Assembly: GCA_025060695.1 (NCBI GenBank)
Contig: JANXBH010000012.1
Span: 1-51,529 of the forward strand
DNA length: 51,529 nucleotides
Direction: 5' to 3'
Source: Caldifarciminota bacterium
GTDB lineage: Bacteria; Hydrothermota; Hydrothermia; LBFQ01; DSFT01
How positions within the stretch are numbered: position 1 is the stretch's first letter; the number at the start of each line of letters is the position of its first letter. A program made the position numbers and the translations under genes. The notes beneath the pieces were generated by a model. It was not told the DNA's origin. It did not search any database and worked only from the letters and a program-made list of their open reading frames with translations. Of the stretch, positions 44,452 through 51,529 are shown piece by piece.

Positions 44452-45637
44452 TAAAATTACCTAATGCTATTGCATAAAATCCGATAAACAAAGAAAATAC
44501 TAACATTGTTAAGATATCTACAATTGTACCAATAACAAAAGAAGTATTTATTTTTTTTATATCTTTCATCGCAAATGCATAACTTGTAAGTATTTTTGTA
44601 GCACTTGCAAAGGGTAGACTAATTAAATAGATTATTAAAACTACTGAAGTAATTTTTGCGTCAATTGAAGTAAAATTTCCTCTTTCATATAAAACTTTTA
44701 CTATAAACTCTGAAAAAACTGCAAAGAAAATAGTAATAGGAATTGTTATGAAAAAACTCATCCTAAGAGCTCTTCTTAAGTCTTTTATTGGTTCTTTTGA
44801 CTTTGTAAAATCTACAATTGCTATAGTAGAGATTGCTATACCTGTTATAGCAAGTGGAAAGTGAAATATTCTAAAAGCGTAGTTTAAATAGCTGATTGCT
44901 CCACTTTGAAAAAATGAAGCAAGGAATGTACTAAAAAATAGATTTATTTCATTAAATCCATAAGCCAAAAATGTAGGTAGTAGTAATTTGTAAAAAGTCT
45001 TAATCGAAGGGTTATTAAAGTCAGGTTTTTCAAATTTTTCATTTAAAAACAATATTAGAAGTATCGTTTGTACTATTACTCCAATAGTAAAGCCTATGGA
45101 AAGTGATATTTCTTTATCAAAATTTGAAAATATCCCAAATAAAACTATGGATATATTTATAATACTAGGAGCAACTGAAGTTATAAAGAACTTTCCTTTC
45201 GTATTCAGGACAGCAGAAAATATTGAAGAAATTGAGAAGAAAAAAAGTGAAGGTAAAGTAATATAAGTTAAAAATAATGCTAGGTTGAACTTCTCATTAT
45301 CTTTTAAAAATCCCGGAGCGGTTATAATTAATAAAGGTTTTGCAAAAATTATAAGAATAATGTTAATTATTAGAACAATTAGAGAAAACTGGATAAAAAT
45401 CGCCCATAGAAATTTTCTTGAATAGTTTGAATTTGCATAAGCGGGAATAAATGCGTTATTTAATGCTTGATCTCCCAACAAATCTCTAAATAGGTTCGGT
45501 ATTCTAAATGCAACAAAGAACGCATCTGACTTACTACTTGCACCAAGTAGATAAGCAATTACTATCTCTCTTATTAATCCTGTTATTCTACTAATAATTG
45601 TTCCAATTGAAAATAAAATTACAGATTTAAAATTAAT
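44405..45637 (-). CDS. murJ: lipid II flippase MurJ (MviN family), probable ATT start
   Basis: The N-terminus upstream of the first TTG (45481) is clearly MurJ: INFKSVILFSIGTIISRITG, LGASSKSDAFFVAFRIPNLF and RDLLGDQALNNAFIPAY follow in frame. The only start at the homologous position is ATT at 45637. It lies 6 nt from a CTTTAAAAT box; no ATG/GTG/TTG exists between the upstream stop and 45481. MurJ flips lipid II across the inner membrane. The ~410-aa length is about 100 residues short of E. coli MurJ (14 helices), so the last one or two helices are absent. The 3' end overlaps the ZnuA-like gene. Confidence 0.88.
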   Translation of the reverse strand: MNFKSVILFSIGTIISRITGLIREIVIAYLLGASSKSDAFFVAFRIPNLFRDLLGDQALNNAFIPAYANSNYSRKFLWAIFIQFSLIVLIINIILIIFAKPLLIITAPGFLKDNEKFNLALFLTYITLPSLFFFSISSIFSAVLNTKGKFFITSVAPSIINISIVLFGIFSNFDKEISLSIGFTIGVIVQTILLILFLNEKFEKPDFNNPSIKTFYKLLLPTFLAYGFNEINLFFSTFLASFFQSGAISYLNYAFRIFHFPLAITGIAISTIAIVDFTKSKEPIKDLRRALRMSFFITIPITIFFAVFSEFIVKVLYERGNFTSIDAKITSVVLIIYLISLPFASATKILTSYAFAMKDIKKINTSFVIGTIVDILTMLVFSLFIGFYAIALGNFTSSLLRYMYFLRYYR

Positions 45638-45643
45638 TTGAAA

Positions 45644-45649
45644 ATTTTA
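45644..45649 (-). promoter_or_regulatory. -10 box (TAAAAT) for murJ
   Basis: TCTTTAAAATTTTCAA runs into the ATT at 45637 with a spacing of 6 nt. Confidence 0.5.
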
Positions 45650-45661
45650 AAGATTACGCTT

Positions 45662-45667
45662 TAAAAT
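45662..45667 (+). promoter_or_regulatory. -10 box (TAAAAT) for tRNA-Arg and the following subtilase
   Basis: GCTTTAAAATTATCTTAATT lies 10 nt before tRNA-Arg. The tRNA-Gly promoter has the same TAAAAT-10-nt layout and a similar discriminator (TATCTCACTT). Confidence 0.55.
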
Positions 45668-45677
45668 TATCTTAATT

Positions 45678-45751
45678 GCCCCAGTAGCTCAGGAGGATAG
45701 AGCGGTGGCTTCCTAAGCCATAGGTCGGGGGTTCGAATCCCTCCTGGGGCG
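45678..45751 (+). tRNA. tRNA-Arg (anticodon CCT)
   Basis: The cloverleaf is complete: acceptor GCCCCAG/CTGGGGC, D stem GCTC/GAGC, anticodon stem GTGGC/GCCAT with loop TTCCTAA, T arm GGGGG TTCGAAT CCCTC, discriminator G. CCA is not encoded. It reads AGG, common in this genome. It ends 2 nt before the ATG of the subtilase. Confidence 0.96.
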
Positions 45752-45753
45752 CT

Positions 45754-48522
45754 ATGCTAATCTTTCTATGGAATTTACAGATAGACCCAAAGTTATGGGT
45801 TATCCTTGAAAAAACCCCACAAGATGCACCAATTGAGCTCTTTATAGTCCTTAGAGACCAGCTTCTACTACCTGAAAATCTCAAAGTTTCTCCTAAGGAA
45901 AAAATTTCAATACTACAGAACTATCATTATAGTTCACAAAGGAATCTTGTAGAATTTCTAAAATCCTCTTCAGATGTATACGAGATTAAGCAATTCTGGG
46001 TTGTGAATGCGATTTATGTAAAGATAAGAAGGTCCGCTTTTGAAAGGCTGTTTTTGAATAGACAAGATATAGATATAATATATCATGATTGGGATAATTT
46101 TAAAATTGTTGCTCATAAATCTAATGATAATAATACTTATGCTGCAACTTGGAATATAGCTAGAATAAAAGCTGATAGTGTATGGATAGTTCATGGCTAT
46201 ACTGGTAATGGTGTAATTATAGGCAACTTAGATACAGGTGTAGATCCTAATCATCCTGCACTAAGTGGTAAAATCCTCACTAATTACTGGAGAGATGCAG
46301 TAAATAATCAGGCAAATCCTTATGACGATAATGGTCATGGTACGCATACGATAGGAACAAGTGTAGGTGGTGATGGATTGGGACCATTTGTAAATGATAT
46401 AGGAGTTGCACCAAATGCAAAAGTAGTGGTATGTAAGGCTTTTAATGCTTCAGGTAGTGGCTCAAATAGTGCAATTACTACTTGCGTTCAACATTTTACG
46501 GATGTAAAGGTAAATAGCGGAGTTAACATAGTTGCAGTGAATAATTCGTGGGGTGGAGGTGGTGGAAATACTTGGCTTTGGAATGCAATATGGAATGGTT
46601 GGAGGGCTAACAATATAATTCCTGTTTTTGCAGCAGGAAATAGTGGTCCTGGAACTGGAACCGTAGGTAGTCCTGGGGATTATCCTATTGTAATTGCTGT
46701 TGGAGCTACAAATTCATCTGATAATATTGCAAGTTTTTCAAGCAGAGGACCAACTCCCAGCTCAAGTCCTTACAACAATACAAATTATTGGTCAAGAAGT
46801 GACTGGAACTACTTTAAACCTGACATTGCGGCACCGGGTCAAGGAGTTCCTTCGTCAGTTCCAGGAGGAGGTTATCAAAGTTGGGATGGAACATCTATGG
46901 CAACTCCACATGTGACAGGCGTAATTGCATTAATGTTTGAAAAGAATCCTACTTTAACTTATAGTCAAGTATATTTAATTATAACTGATTATGGTAGAGT
47001 TAGACCATCAGGTTGTGGAAATACTTGGCCAAATAACAACTGTGGATGGGGTAGAATAGATGCACTCTTAACTATTCAAAATACTCCTTCAAATACAATT
47101 CCCAATGTAATAGTTCTAAGTCATGCTCTTCAAGACGCAAATGCTAATGGTTTTTTAGATCCAGGTGAAAACGTGAATTTAGACATTACTATTAAAAATA
47201 ATGGTGGTGCTGATGCCTATAATGTAGTTGCAAATCTAACAACTACAAATCCTTCAAAAATCAACATCATAGATAATACGATAAACTTTGGAAATTTACC
47301 TTCCAACACTACAAAAAGCGGTTCCGCCATAAATGATATATTTAGATTTCAAGTTAGCCCATCAGCCCAAATAGGAGATACCGCAACTTTAAGAATTACA
47401 ATAAATTATACTGATGCAGGTAATAACTCACATCAAAAGGTTCATAATATTCCAATTACAGTTGGACAACCTCCTCTTTCAATAGTAGATATAGATACAG
47501 GAACAGTTCTTTTAAGCTTACCCGATAATGGTTCTTTAGGTTATCCCAATACTTCACAAACACCAGGAAACGGTTTTAGATATCCTAAGAATGCAAGTAC
47601 TTCTTTATATTATGCTTCTTTTGGTTTTGGAAATTCTTCAAGTTATCTTGTAGATAATTTTTATAATTCTTCTTCTAATGATAATGATATAAAAAGAGAA
47701 TTTGGTATTTACAATAGCAGTCTCTTCGGAGGTCCAATATATGGTCATGAAGAGTATGTCCTCACATTATCTGATGGTAATTTTGCATCACCAAGAAATA
47801 TAAAAGCTCATTTAATAGCATATGGAAGATTAAACTCACCATTTGTCTTTTTAAGATATAGACTTAAAAATGAAGGAAATAGTGCTTTAAATAATGTTTA
47901 TATGGCAATATTTTCTGATTTTGATTTAGGTAATAGTTATTCAAACGATAATGCTAATACTTTTGTTTGCAATACTGGACAAGTAAAGGGTGGTGCATTC
48001 ATGTCTTCAAGTGATTTTAATGGATATGTAGGAATAGTCTTAGTTAGCGGTAGCTGGGGTAGCGCAAGAGTTGCACGTCATAATCCCTGGCCATACAACG
48101 AAAGTTTCAAGTGGGGTATGATAACTGGAACAAGTGGTCAAACAAGTGGAACTAATGCTGACTTTTCAGTGTCGGTTTCATCAGGTCCATATAATCTAAA
48201 TGTTGGTGATAGTGCGGTAGCAGTTTTTGCATTTTTTGGTTCTCCAAATCAACCAGATTGTAACATCACCGATATTGCAGAAAAGGAATATGCTAACTTG
48301 TTATTTAGATTTAGCTATACTGATAATAAGCTAAAACTTGTTTTGCCGTTTAGTGATGAGCTTAGAATAAGCATATACTCATCATCTGGAAGATTAGTTT
48401 TTAATAGTGTATATAAGCTTAAGGAAGGTACAAACGAAATTCCAATAAAACTTTCAAAAGGTATTTATGTAATCTCATTTAAAGGTAATAAGATAAACAA
48501 AACTTCTAAATTCGTAAACTAA
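45754..48522 (+). CDS. S8 subtilisin-like protease with inhibitor-type propeptide and sorting tail
   Basis: This is a 922-aa secreted protease. An I9-like propeptide lies at about 25-115 and the catalytic domain at about 135-440. The triad is Asp160 (GNLDTGVDPNHP), His195 (NGHGTHTIG) and Ser381 (GTSMATPHVTG), with oxyanion Asn296 (AAGNSGPG). A CARDB/DUF11-like beta domain (PNVIVLSHALQDANANGFLD; NGGADAYNVVANLTTTNP) and a further beta region follow. The tail reads RISIYSSSGRLVFN and KGIYVISFKGNK. The N-terminus MLIFLWNLQIDPK is extremely short as a signal. The ATG begins 2 nt after tRNA-Arg with no SD. The stop is shared (CTAA) with the convergent AI-2E-family gene. Confidence 0.92.
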   Translation: MLIFLWNLQIDPKLWVILEKTPQDAPIELFIVLRDQLLLPENLKVSPKEKISILQNYHYSSQRNLVEFLKSSSDVYEIKQFWVVNAIYVKIRRSAFERLFLNRQDIDIIYHDWDNFKIVAHKSNDNNTYAATWNIARIKADSVWIVHGYTGNGVIIGNLDTGVDPNHPALSGKILTNYWRDAVNNQANPYDDNGHGTHTIGTSVGGDGLGPFVNDIGVAPNAKVVVCKAFNASGSGSNSAITTCVQHFTDVKVNSGVNIVAVNNSWGGGGGNTWLWNAIWNGWRANNIIPVFAAGNSGPGTGTVGSPGDYPIVIAVGATNSSDNIASFSSRGPTPSSSPYNNTNYWSRSDWNYFKPDIAAPGQGVPSSVPGGGYQSWDGTSMATPHVTGVIALMFEKNPTLTYSQVYLIITDYGRVRPSGCGNTWPNNNCGWGRIDALLTIQNTPSNTIPNVIVLSHALQDANANGFLDPGENVNLDITIKNNGGADAYNVVANLTTTNPSKINIIDNTINFGNLPSNTTKSGSAINDIFRFQVSPSAQIGDTATLRITINYTDAGNNSHQKVHNIPITVGQPPLSIVDIDTGTVLLSLPDNGSLGYPNTSQTPGNGFRYPKNASTSLYYASFGFGNSSSYLVDNFYNSSSNDNDIKREFGIYNSSLFGGPIYGHEEYVLTLSDGNFASPRNIKAHLIAYGRLNSPFVFLRYRLKNEGNSALNNVYMAIFSDFDLGNSYSNDNANTFVCNTGQVKGGAFMSSSDFNGYVGIVLVSGSWGSARVARHNPWPYNESFKWGMITGTSGQTSGTNADFSVSVSSGPYNLNVGDSAVAVFAFFGSPNQPDCNITDIAEKEYANLLFRFSYTDNKLKLVLPFSDELRISIYSSSGRLVFNSVYKLKEGTNEIPIKLSKGIYVISFKGNKINKTSKFVN

Positions 48523-49586
48523 AACCTTGGGGGCACTTGCCCCTCATTAAAAATAAAGTTTTTTATTAAAACCGCAAGCGGAACTGCTAAGAAAAATCCA
48601 AAAATACCAAGTAAAGCGGTTGAAATAGTAAAAGAAACAATTATTAATGTAGGTTCTATTTTAAAAGTGTTTCCCATAATTTTAGGTGTTAAAATTGTAG
48701 TTTCAACTAAGCTATCTATAAGAAACACTATTGCAAGCTTAAAAAGGTCAAATAAGACATTTCCAGATGACGCAAGAGTAATTATTACTGAAATTATAAC
48801 AGTTATAGCAAAACCTATGTTTGGAATAAGGTTAAAAAAACCTGCAACTATTGCAATAACGTTTGCATAATTTATAGAAAATATTAGGCAAAGAAAATAA
48901 ACCAAAAGACCAACAATAGTTGCGCTAAGCAACTGAATTCTTATATACCTCCCTAAAATACCTATAGTATATTCAAGACCAGAAGTATTAAACCTTTTAC
49001 GAACTAAATTCATAATTCCTCTATAGTCAGATAGTAGATAAAATGATAAAATTATGCCTATTATGATATAAAAAACAATTGTGAATGTAGAAGCAAATAC
49101 ACTGAAAATTTGACTAAGATATTTACCAATGTTTTCAAAAAAAACCTTAATTTGTAGCTCTATTTGATACCTAACATTCTCAGGAAAATAGTTGTAAACA
49201 TTTTTCAAGTTTTCAAAAATCTTTTGTTTTTCCAAAATAAGAATATTTGCTATATAGTAGACAAATAATGAAATAATGCCCATTGATATAATTATAATAA
49301 TAAAAGAGCTAATCCCCCTTGGTATTCTAAATCTTAATTGGAAATAATCAACTACAGGCAAGAAAATAAGAGTAACTACTATAGCTACTATAAATGGAAT
49401 TACCGCTATTGAGAGAATTTTCAAGAATATAATAACTGCTATTATTACAGAAAATCTATATGCTTCTTTTTTATTTTCTATTCTAAAGATAATTGCCGAA
49501 AGTGTTGCTAATAAGAAACCCGCCGTTATTTTTGAAAATGATAGAAATAGTGATATAACAAGAGATAAAATTGCAAGCCAAATCAT
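48519..49586 (-). CDS. AI-2E family transporter (PF01594-type permease)
   Basis: This 355-aa membrane protein has about eight helices. The family features are the long central amphipathic segment (QKIFENLKNVYNYFPENVRY), the GRYIRIQLLSATIVGLLVYF stretch, NLIPNIGFAITVIIS, and the C-terminal TPKIMGNTFKIEPTLIIVS. Members export small molecules; despite the name many do not carry AI-2, and some are Na+/H+ antiporters. It is the last gene of the tRNA-Gly/rplS/sco unit (12 bp after sco). Confidence 0.9.
   Translation of the reverse strand: MIWLAILSLVISLFLSFSKITAGFLLATLSAIIFRIENKKEAYRFSVIIAVIIFLKILSIAVIPFIVAIVVTLIFLPVVDYFQLRFRIPRGISSFIIIIISMGIISLFVYYIANILILEKQKIFENLKNVYNYFPENVRYQIELQIKVFFENIGKYLSQIFSVFASTFTIVFYIIIGIILSFYLLSDYRGIMNLVRKRFNTSGLEYTIGILGRYIRIQLLSATIVGLLVYFLCLIFSINYANVIAIVAGFFNLIPNIGFAITVIISVIITLASSGNVLFDLFKLAIVFLIDSLVETTILTPKIMGNTFKIEPTLIIVSFTISTALLGIFGFFLAVPLAVLIKNFIFNEGQVPPRF
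48530..48543. terminator. hairpin at the convergent subtilase / AI-2E-family ends
   Basis: GGGGC ACTT GCCCC forms a 5-bp GC stem followed on the plus strand by TCATTAAAAATAAAGTTTTTT. It lies inside the last codons of the convergent permease gene. It probably ends the subtilase transcript. Confidence 0.5.
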
Positions 49587-49597
49587 TGTTCTATTTA

Positions 49598-50137
49598 TTA
49601 TTCTATTTTTTTAATATCACTTAGAATTTCATCTATATTTAATTCACTTCCTTTATAATTCTTTCTAATTCTACCTTTACCATCTACAAGACTAATTCTA
49701 TCAGTATGCGTTATAAAATAGATTGTATCAACATTAGTTGGTTGTTTTATTGCAACTACATTAAACTCCTTTATTAAATTTTCCGCCTCTTCTCCTGTTA
49801 GCAAAATCCACCTACTAAAATCTAATTCTCTAATATTTGCATATTTTTTAAGAACCGATGGTTTATCTCTTTGCCAATCAAATGATACTAAAACAAAAAG
49901 CAAGTTCTTTTCATTAGTTTTTTTAGATAATTTTATCATATTTTCTGTAATCATTGGGCATATATCTGGACAGCGAGTATATATAAATCCAATAATTAAT
50001 TTTTTGCCTTTATAGTCAAGAGGAAAATTAACTAACGATGAATCTTGATTTAGTAATTTATAATTTCCTTTAATTTCAGAGATAACTGGTAATTTTTGAC
50101 ATGAAATGAGGAGAAAAATATATATTAATACCTTCAC
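49598..50137 (-). CDS. SCO1/SenC-family thioredoxin-fold lipoprotein
   Basis: This 179-aa protein has a short lipoprotein signal (MKVLIYIFLLISCQK, lipid Cys13). The copper-binding Cys pair is TRCPDICP (Cys56, Cys60), with the distal His in ITHTDRISLVD (His144), the canonical Cu ligands of SCO proteins. They act in the periplasm in copper delivery to cytochrome oxidase or in thiol redox. No oxidase gene is in the window. A GTG start overlaps the rplS stop (GTGA), and AAGGAG lies just before it. Confidence 0.93.
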   Translation of the reverse strand: MKVLIYIFLLISCQKLPVISEIKGNYKLLNQDSSLVNFPLDYKGKKLIIGFIYTRCPDICPMITENMIKLSKKTNEKNLLFVLVSFDWQRDKPSVLKKYANIRELDFSRWILLTGEEAENLIKEFNVVAIKQPTNVDTIYFITHTDRISLVDGKGRIRKNYKGSELNIDEILSDIKKIE

Positions 50138-50520
50138 TCCTTTAGTTCCTTAAATTTTTTCCTCATTTCTTTCTCTGATAAGTTCCTTACGAATGTTAAA
50201 ACCGCTCTCTTCGGTTTATGTCTTTTCACTACTTCTATTTTTTCAATAGTAGGTGAGTATATAGGAAAGATTCTTTCAACACCTATACCTTGGCTAACTT
50301 TTCTCACAGTTATAGTTTTCCCTACACCACTTCCTCTTATCTTTATTATCATACCCTCGTATGGTTGTATCCTTGTCTTTTCTTCCCATTTTCTTGTTTT
50401 CTGATTGTATCTTGTTTCAGTTACCCTTACATGAACTCTCACAATGTCCCCAGGCCTAAAACGCGGTATATTCTTAATAAAGTTTTTTTCTATTTCTTTT
50501 ATTAACTCTTGTTTATTCAT
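50134..50520 (-). CDS. rplS: 50S ribosomal protein L19
   Basis: I start at the ATG at 50520 (MNKQELIKEIEKNFIKNIP), because the upstream in-frame codons lie inside tRNA-Gly. The 128-aa protein has FRPGDIVRVHVRVTE, QPYEGMIIKIRGSGVGKTIT, VRKVSQGIGVERIFP and SPTIEKIEVVKRHKPKRA, all standard for L19 at the 30S-50S interface. The ATG lies 3 nt after the tRNA-Gly 3' end, with no Shine-Dalgarno between them. Confidence 0.97.
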   Translation of the reverse strand: MNKQELIKEIEKNFIKNIPRFRPGDIVRVHVRVTETRYNQKTRKWEEKTRIQPYEGMIIKIRGSGVGKTITVRKVSQGIGVERIFPIYSPTIEKIEVVKRHKPKRAVLTFVRNLSEKEMRKKFKELKE

Positions 50521-50523
50521 AAA

Positions 50524-50595
50524 AGCGGGCGACGGGATTTGAACCCGCGACCCTCTGCATGGCAAGCAGATGCTCTACCACTGAGCTACGCCCGC
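50524..50595 (-). tRNA. tRNA-Gly (anticodon GCC)
   Basis: The minus-strand cloverleaf has acceptor GCGGGCG/CGCCCGC, D stem GCTC/GAGC, anticodon stem TCTGC/GCAGA with loop TTGCCAT, T arm GCGGG TTCAAAT CCCGT and discriminator T. CCA is not encoded. It reads GGC and GGU. It sits 3 nt upstream of rplS on the same strand. Confidence 0.96.
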
Positions 50596-50605
50596 AAGTG
50601 AGATA

Positions 50606-50611
50606 ATTTTA
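50606..50611 (-). promoter_or_regulatory. -10 box (TAAAAT) for tRNA-Gly and the rplS unit
   Basis: CCTTTAAAATTATCTCACTT lies 10 nt before the first tRNA base. The box directly follows the terminator hairpin of the preceding protease gene. Confidence 0.55.
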
Positions 50612-50614
50612 AAG

Positions 50615-50632
50615 GAGGGCTATATAGCCCTC
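50615..50632 (-). terminator. palindromic terminator hairpin after the second subtilase gene
   Basis: GAGGGCTATATAGCCCTC is a perfect 18-bp palindrome (7-bp stem, ATAT loop) that touches the stop codon of the protease. On the minus strand it is followed by CTTTAAAATT, which is also the -10 region of tRNA-Gly. Confidence 0.6.
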
Positions 50633-51529
50633 TAATCCTTTATGAATTTATCAACTAAAACTGCTCTTCTTTCTTTATATATGCTTATTACATATATACC
50701 TTTACTAAACGAACTTATATCAATCTTAGAAATTCCTGATGGAATGTATTGGTCTAATACTTTTGCACCCTTAATATCGTAAATCCTTACAAGTATTGGC
50801 TCTATACTGTTAAATACAATACTATTCCCTATCCTCTCATATATTTTACCCTTAATATCTTCATCATTTGAAACAGCTTGCTGACAAATACCACCAGATA
50901 CGACAAGAGCATACCTTTGAGGACCATTCGGCACATTCTGACCAATCACTCTTATCGTATATACCGTATCCTTCGGCGGTATTATCCTCACTACCTCCCA
51001 ATTATTCACAATGTCAACTATATTCACATTCATCCTCGTAGTGTCTATATCATTACTCAAAGGCGCTGTAGGTCTCACATTACCATTCCAAAAATCACTC
51101 CCCTTCTCTACTCTTAAATTCAAATTGTTCACCAAACAACCTACCTGCGTTGTATTGCAATTAACATTACCAGGATAATCACTCCATACTAATACTACCC
51201 TCGTTAACATATTCTTGCATAAACTTATAGTATATGTATGCGTCTGTCCAGTCGCTATACCACTCGCATTATCTACAAAATATATCCTCGATTTTCTTAT
51301 ATTGGATGAATCAGCTAAATTTAACCAATTGTCTTCTGGTGTAAAATACATAACGTTATCTAATACTAACCTACCAACCCCCTCATTGCCATTTGGTGTA
51401 GGATTGTTAGATGCATTATTCTCGTTTCCCTGAGCAACATCACCATCCCTTGAAATAGGCACAGCACTCGCTAATATACTCGCCTTTACCAACGCACTTG
51501 ATGGATTTATTGGCGGAGCAGAATTCTTC
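50632..51529 (-). CDS. S8 subtilase (KP-43-like), C-terminal part with sorting tail; cut by the window end
   Basis: The frame is open to the window edge and runs upstream of the TTG at 51492 (PPINPSSALVKASILASAVP). It shows the conserved region just after the catalytic Ser in KP-43-type subtilases (NPSSALVKA), then GNEGVGRLVLDN and a beta-sandwich with Thr/Asn-rich strands (LTRVVLVWSDYPGN; CLVNNLNLRVEKGSDFWNGN). The tail is VRIYDIKGAKVLDQY and SKGIYVISIYKERRA. The triad and propeptide lie outside the window. The cysteines suggest extracellular disulfides. Confidence 0.87.
   Translation of the reverse strand, partial: KNSAPPINPSSALVKASILASAVPISRDGDVAQGNENNASNNPTPNGNEGVGRLVLDNVMYFTPEDNWLNLADSSNIRKSRIYFVDNASGIATGQTHTYTISLCKNMLTRVVLVWSDYPGNVNCNTTQVGCLVNNLNLRVEKGSDFWNGNVRPTAPLSNDIDTTRMNVNIVDIVNNWEVVRIIPPKDTVYTIRVIGQNVPNGPQRYALVVSGGICQQAVSNDEDIKGKIYERIGNSIVFNSIEPILVRIYDIKGAKVLDQYIPSGISKIDISSFSKGIYVISIYKERRAVLVDKFIKD

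Noticed and set aside
45672-45884. Minus-strand open frame across tRNA-Arg
   Set aside because: It reads through the tRNA in antisense and has no coding features; it is a shadow.
45678-48522. Integrative element inserted at tRNA-Arg, the subtilase being cargo
   Set aside because: No integrase, no direct repeat of the tRNA 3' end and no second att-like copy is seen; the tRNA is intact with chromosomal genes on both sides.
1-51529. Archaeal origin, suggested by Trm1, KorAB, the V-type ATPase subunit and leaderless genes
   Set aside because: MurC, MurF, MurJ, GroEL/ES, HPr/EI, RlpA, L19 and bacterial tRNA-adjacent -10 boxes are decisively bacterial, and the promoter box is too close to the starts to be an archaeal TATA element.
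1-51529. CRISPR array, insertion sequence or prophage
   Set aside because: No repeat-spacer pattern, transposase, integrase or phage structural gene was found on either strand.

Overview
This is a dense, AT-rich bacterial chromosome segment of about 51.5 kb. It carries a peptidoglycan gene set (murC, murF, murJ, a transpeptidase, a double-domain RlpA), MscS, lipoproteins, and eight proteins ending in a Por/T9SS-type C-terminal sorting tail. Together these indicate a didermic bacterium. The KorAB 2-oxoacid:ferredoxin oxidoreductase, an archaeal-type Trm1 tRNA methyltransferase, a V-type ATPase subunit and heavy use of AGA/AGG arginine codons fit a deep-branching anaerobic, possibly thermophilic lineage of the WOR-3/Stahlbacteria kind. 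That placement is inference; no marker here fixes the phylum.

Layout. 1-389: noncoding, AT-rich. 390-7000: trm1, an S9 peptidase, a WG-repeat protein and a glycoside-hydrolase-like secreted protein. 7056-11978: two secreted propeller-type proteins flanking an HTH/helical-repeat regulator; one secreted gene and the regulator each carry a single frameshift. 12112-15191: murC, mscS, an SDR and tRNA-Pro. 15222-19483: E1-beta, a deacetylase, rlpA, an MFS transporter and an M50 protease. 19484-23117: a broken small ORF and two sorting-tail proteins in tandem. 23114-28142: metallo-hydrolase, amidohydrolase, korB, korA. 28186-33718: ftcD-purL facing groES-groEL. 33784-40428: antiporter, lipid kinase and V-ATPase subunit C facing era, transpeptidase, HPr and enzyme I. 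40392-45637: a secreted protein, murF, a membrane protein, a ZnuA-like lipoprotein and murJ. 45678-51529: tRNA-Arg, a subtilase, an AI-2E-family permease, a SCO1-like lipoprotein, rplS, tRNA-Gly, and the C-terminal part of a second subtilase.

The most unusual feature is how gene expression appears to be organised. A near-invariant CTTTAAAATTTT element (a TAAAAT -10 box) lies 6-11 nt upstream of many start codons and 10-12 nt upstream of all three tRNAs. Most of these messages should therefore be leaderless; a smaller set (groES, groEL, korB, three secreted proteins, rplS-sco) has strong AGGAGG Shine-Dalgarno sites. Three otherwise intact genes (rlpA, murJ, the WG-repeat gene) have no usable ATG/GTG/TTG at the proper N-terminus. 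They appear to start at AUU, AUA or CUG, and in rlpA and murJ the TAAAAT box sits at the leaderless distance. Two of the three tRNAs end 2-3 nt before an ORF start, so tRNA 3' processing would itself release a leaderless mRNA. Exported proteins have very short N-terminal hydrophobic signals of about 8-13 residues. Several promoters are encoded inside the last codons of the preceding gene, and one palindrome appears to serve two divergent genes 21 bp apart.
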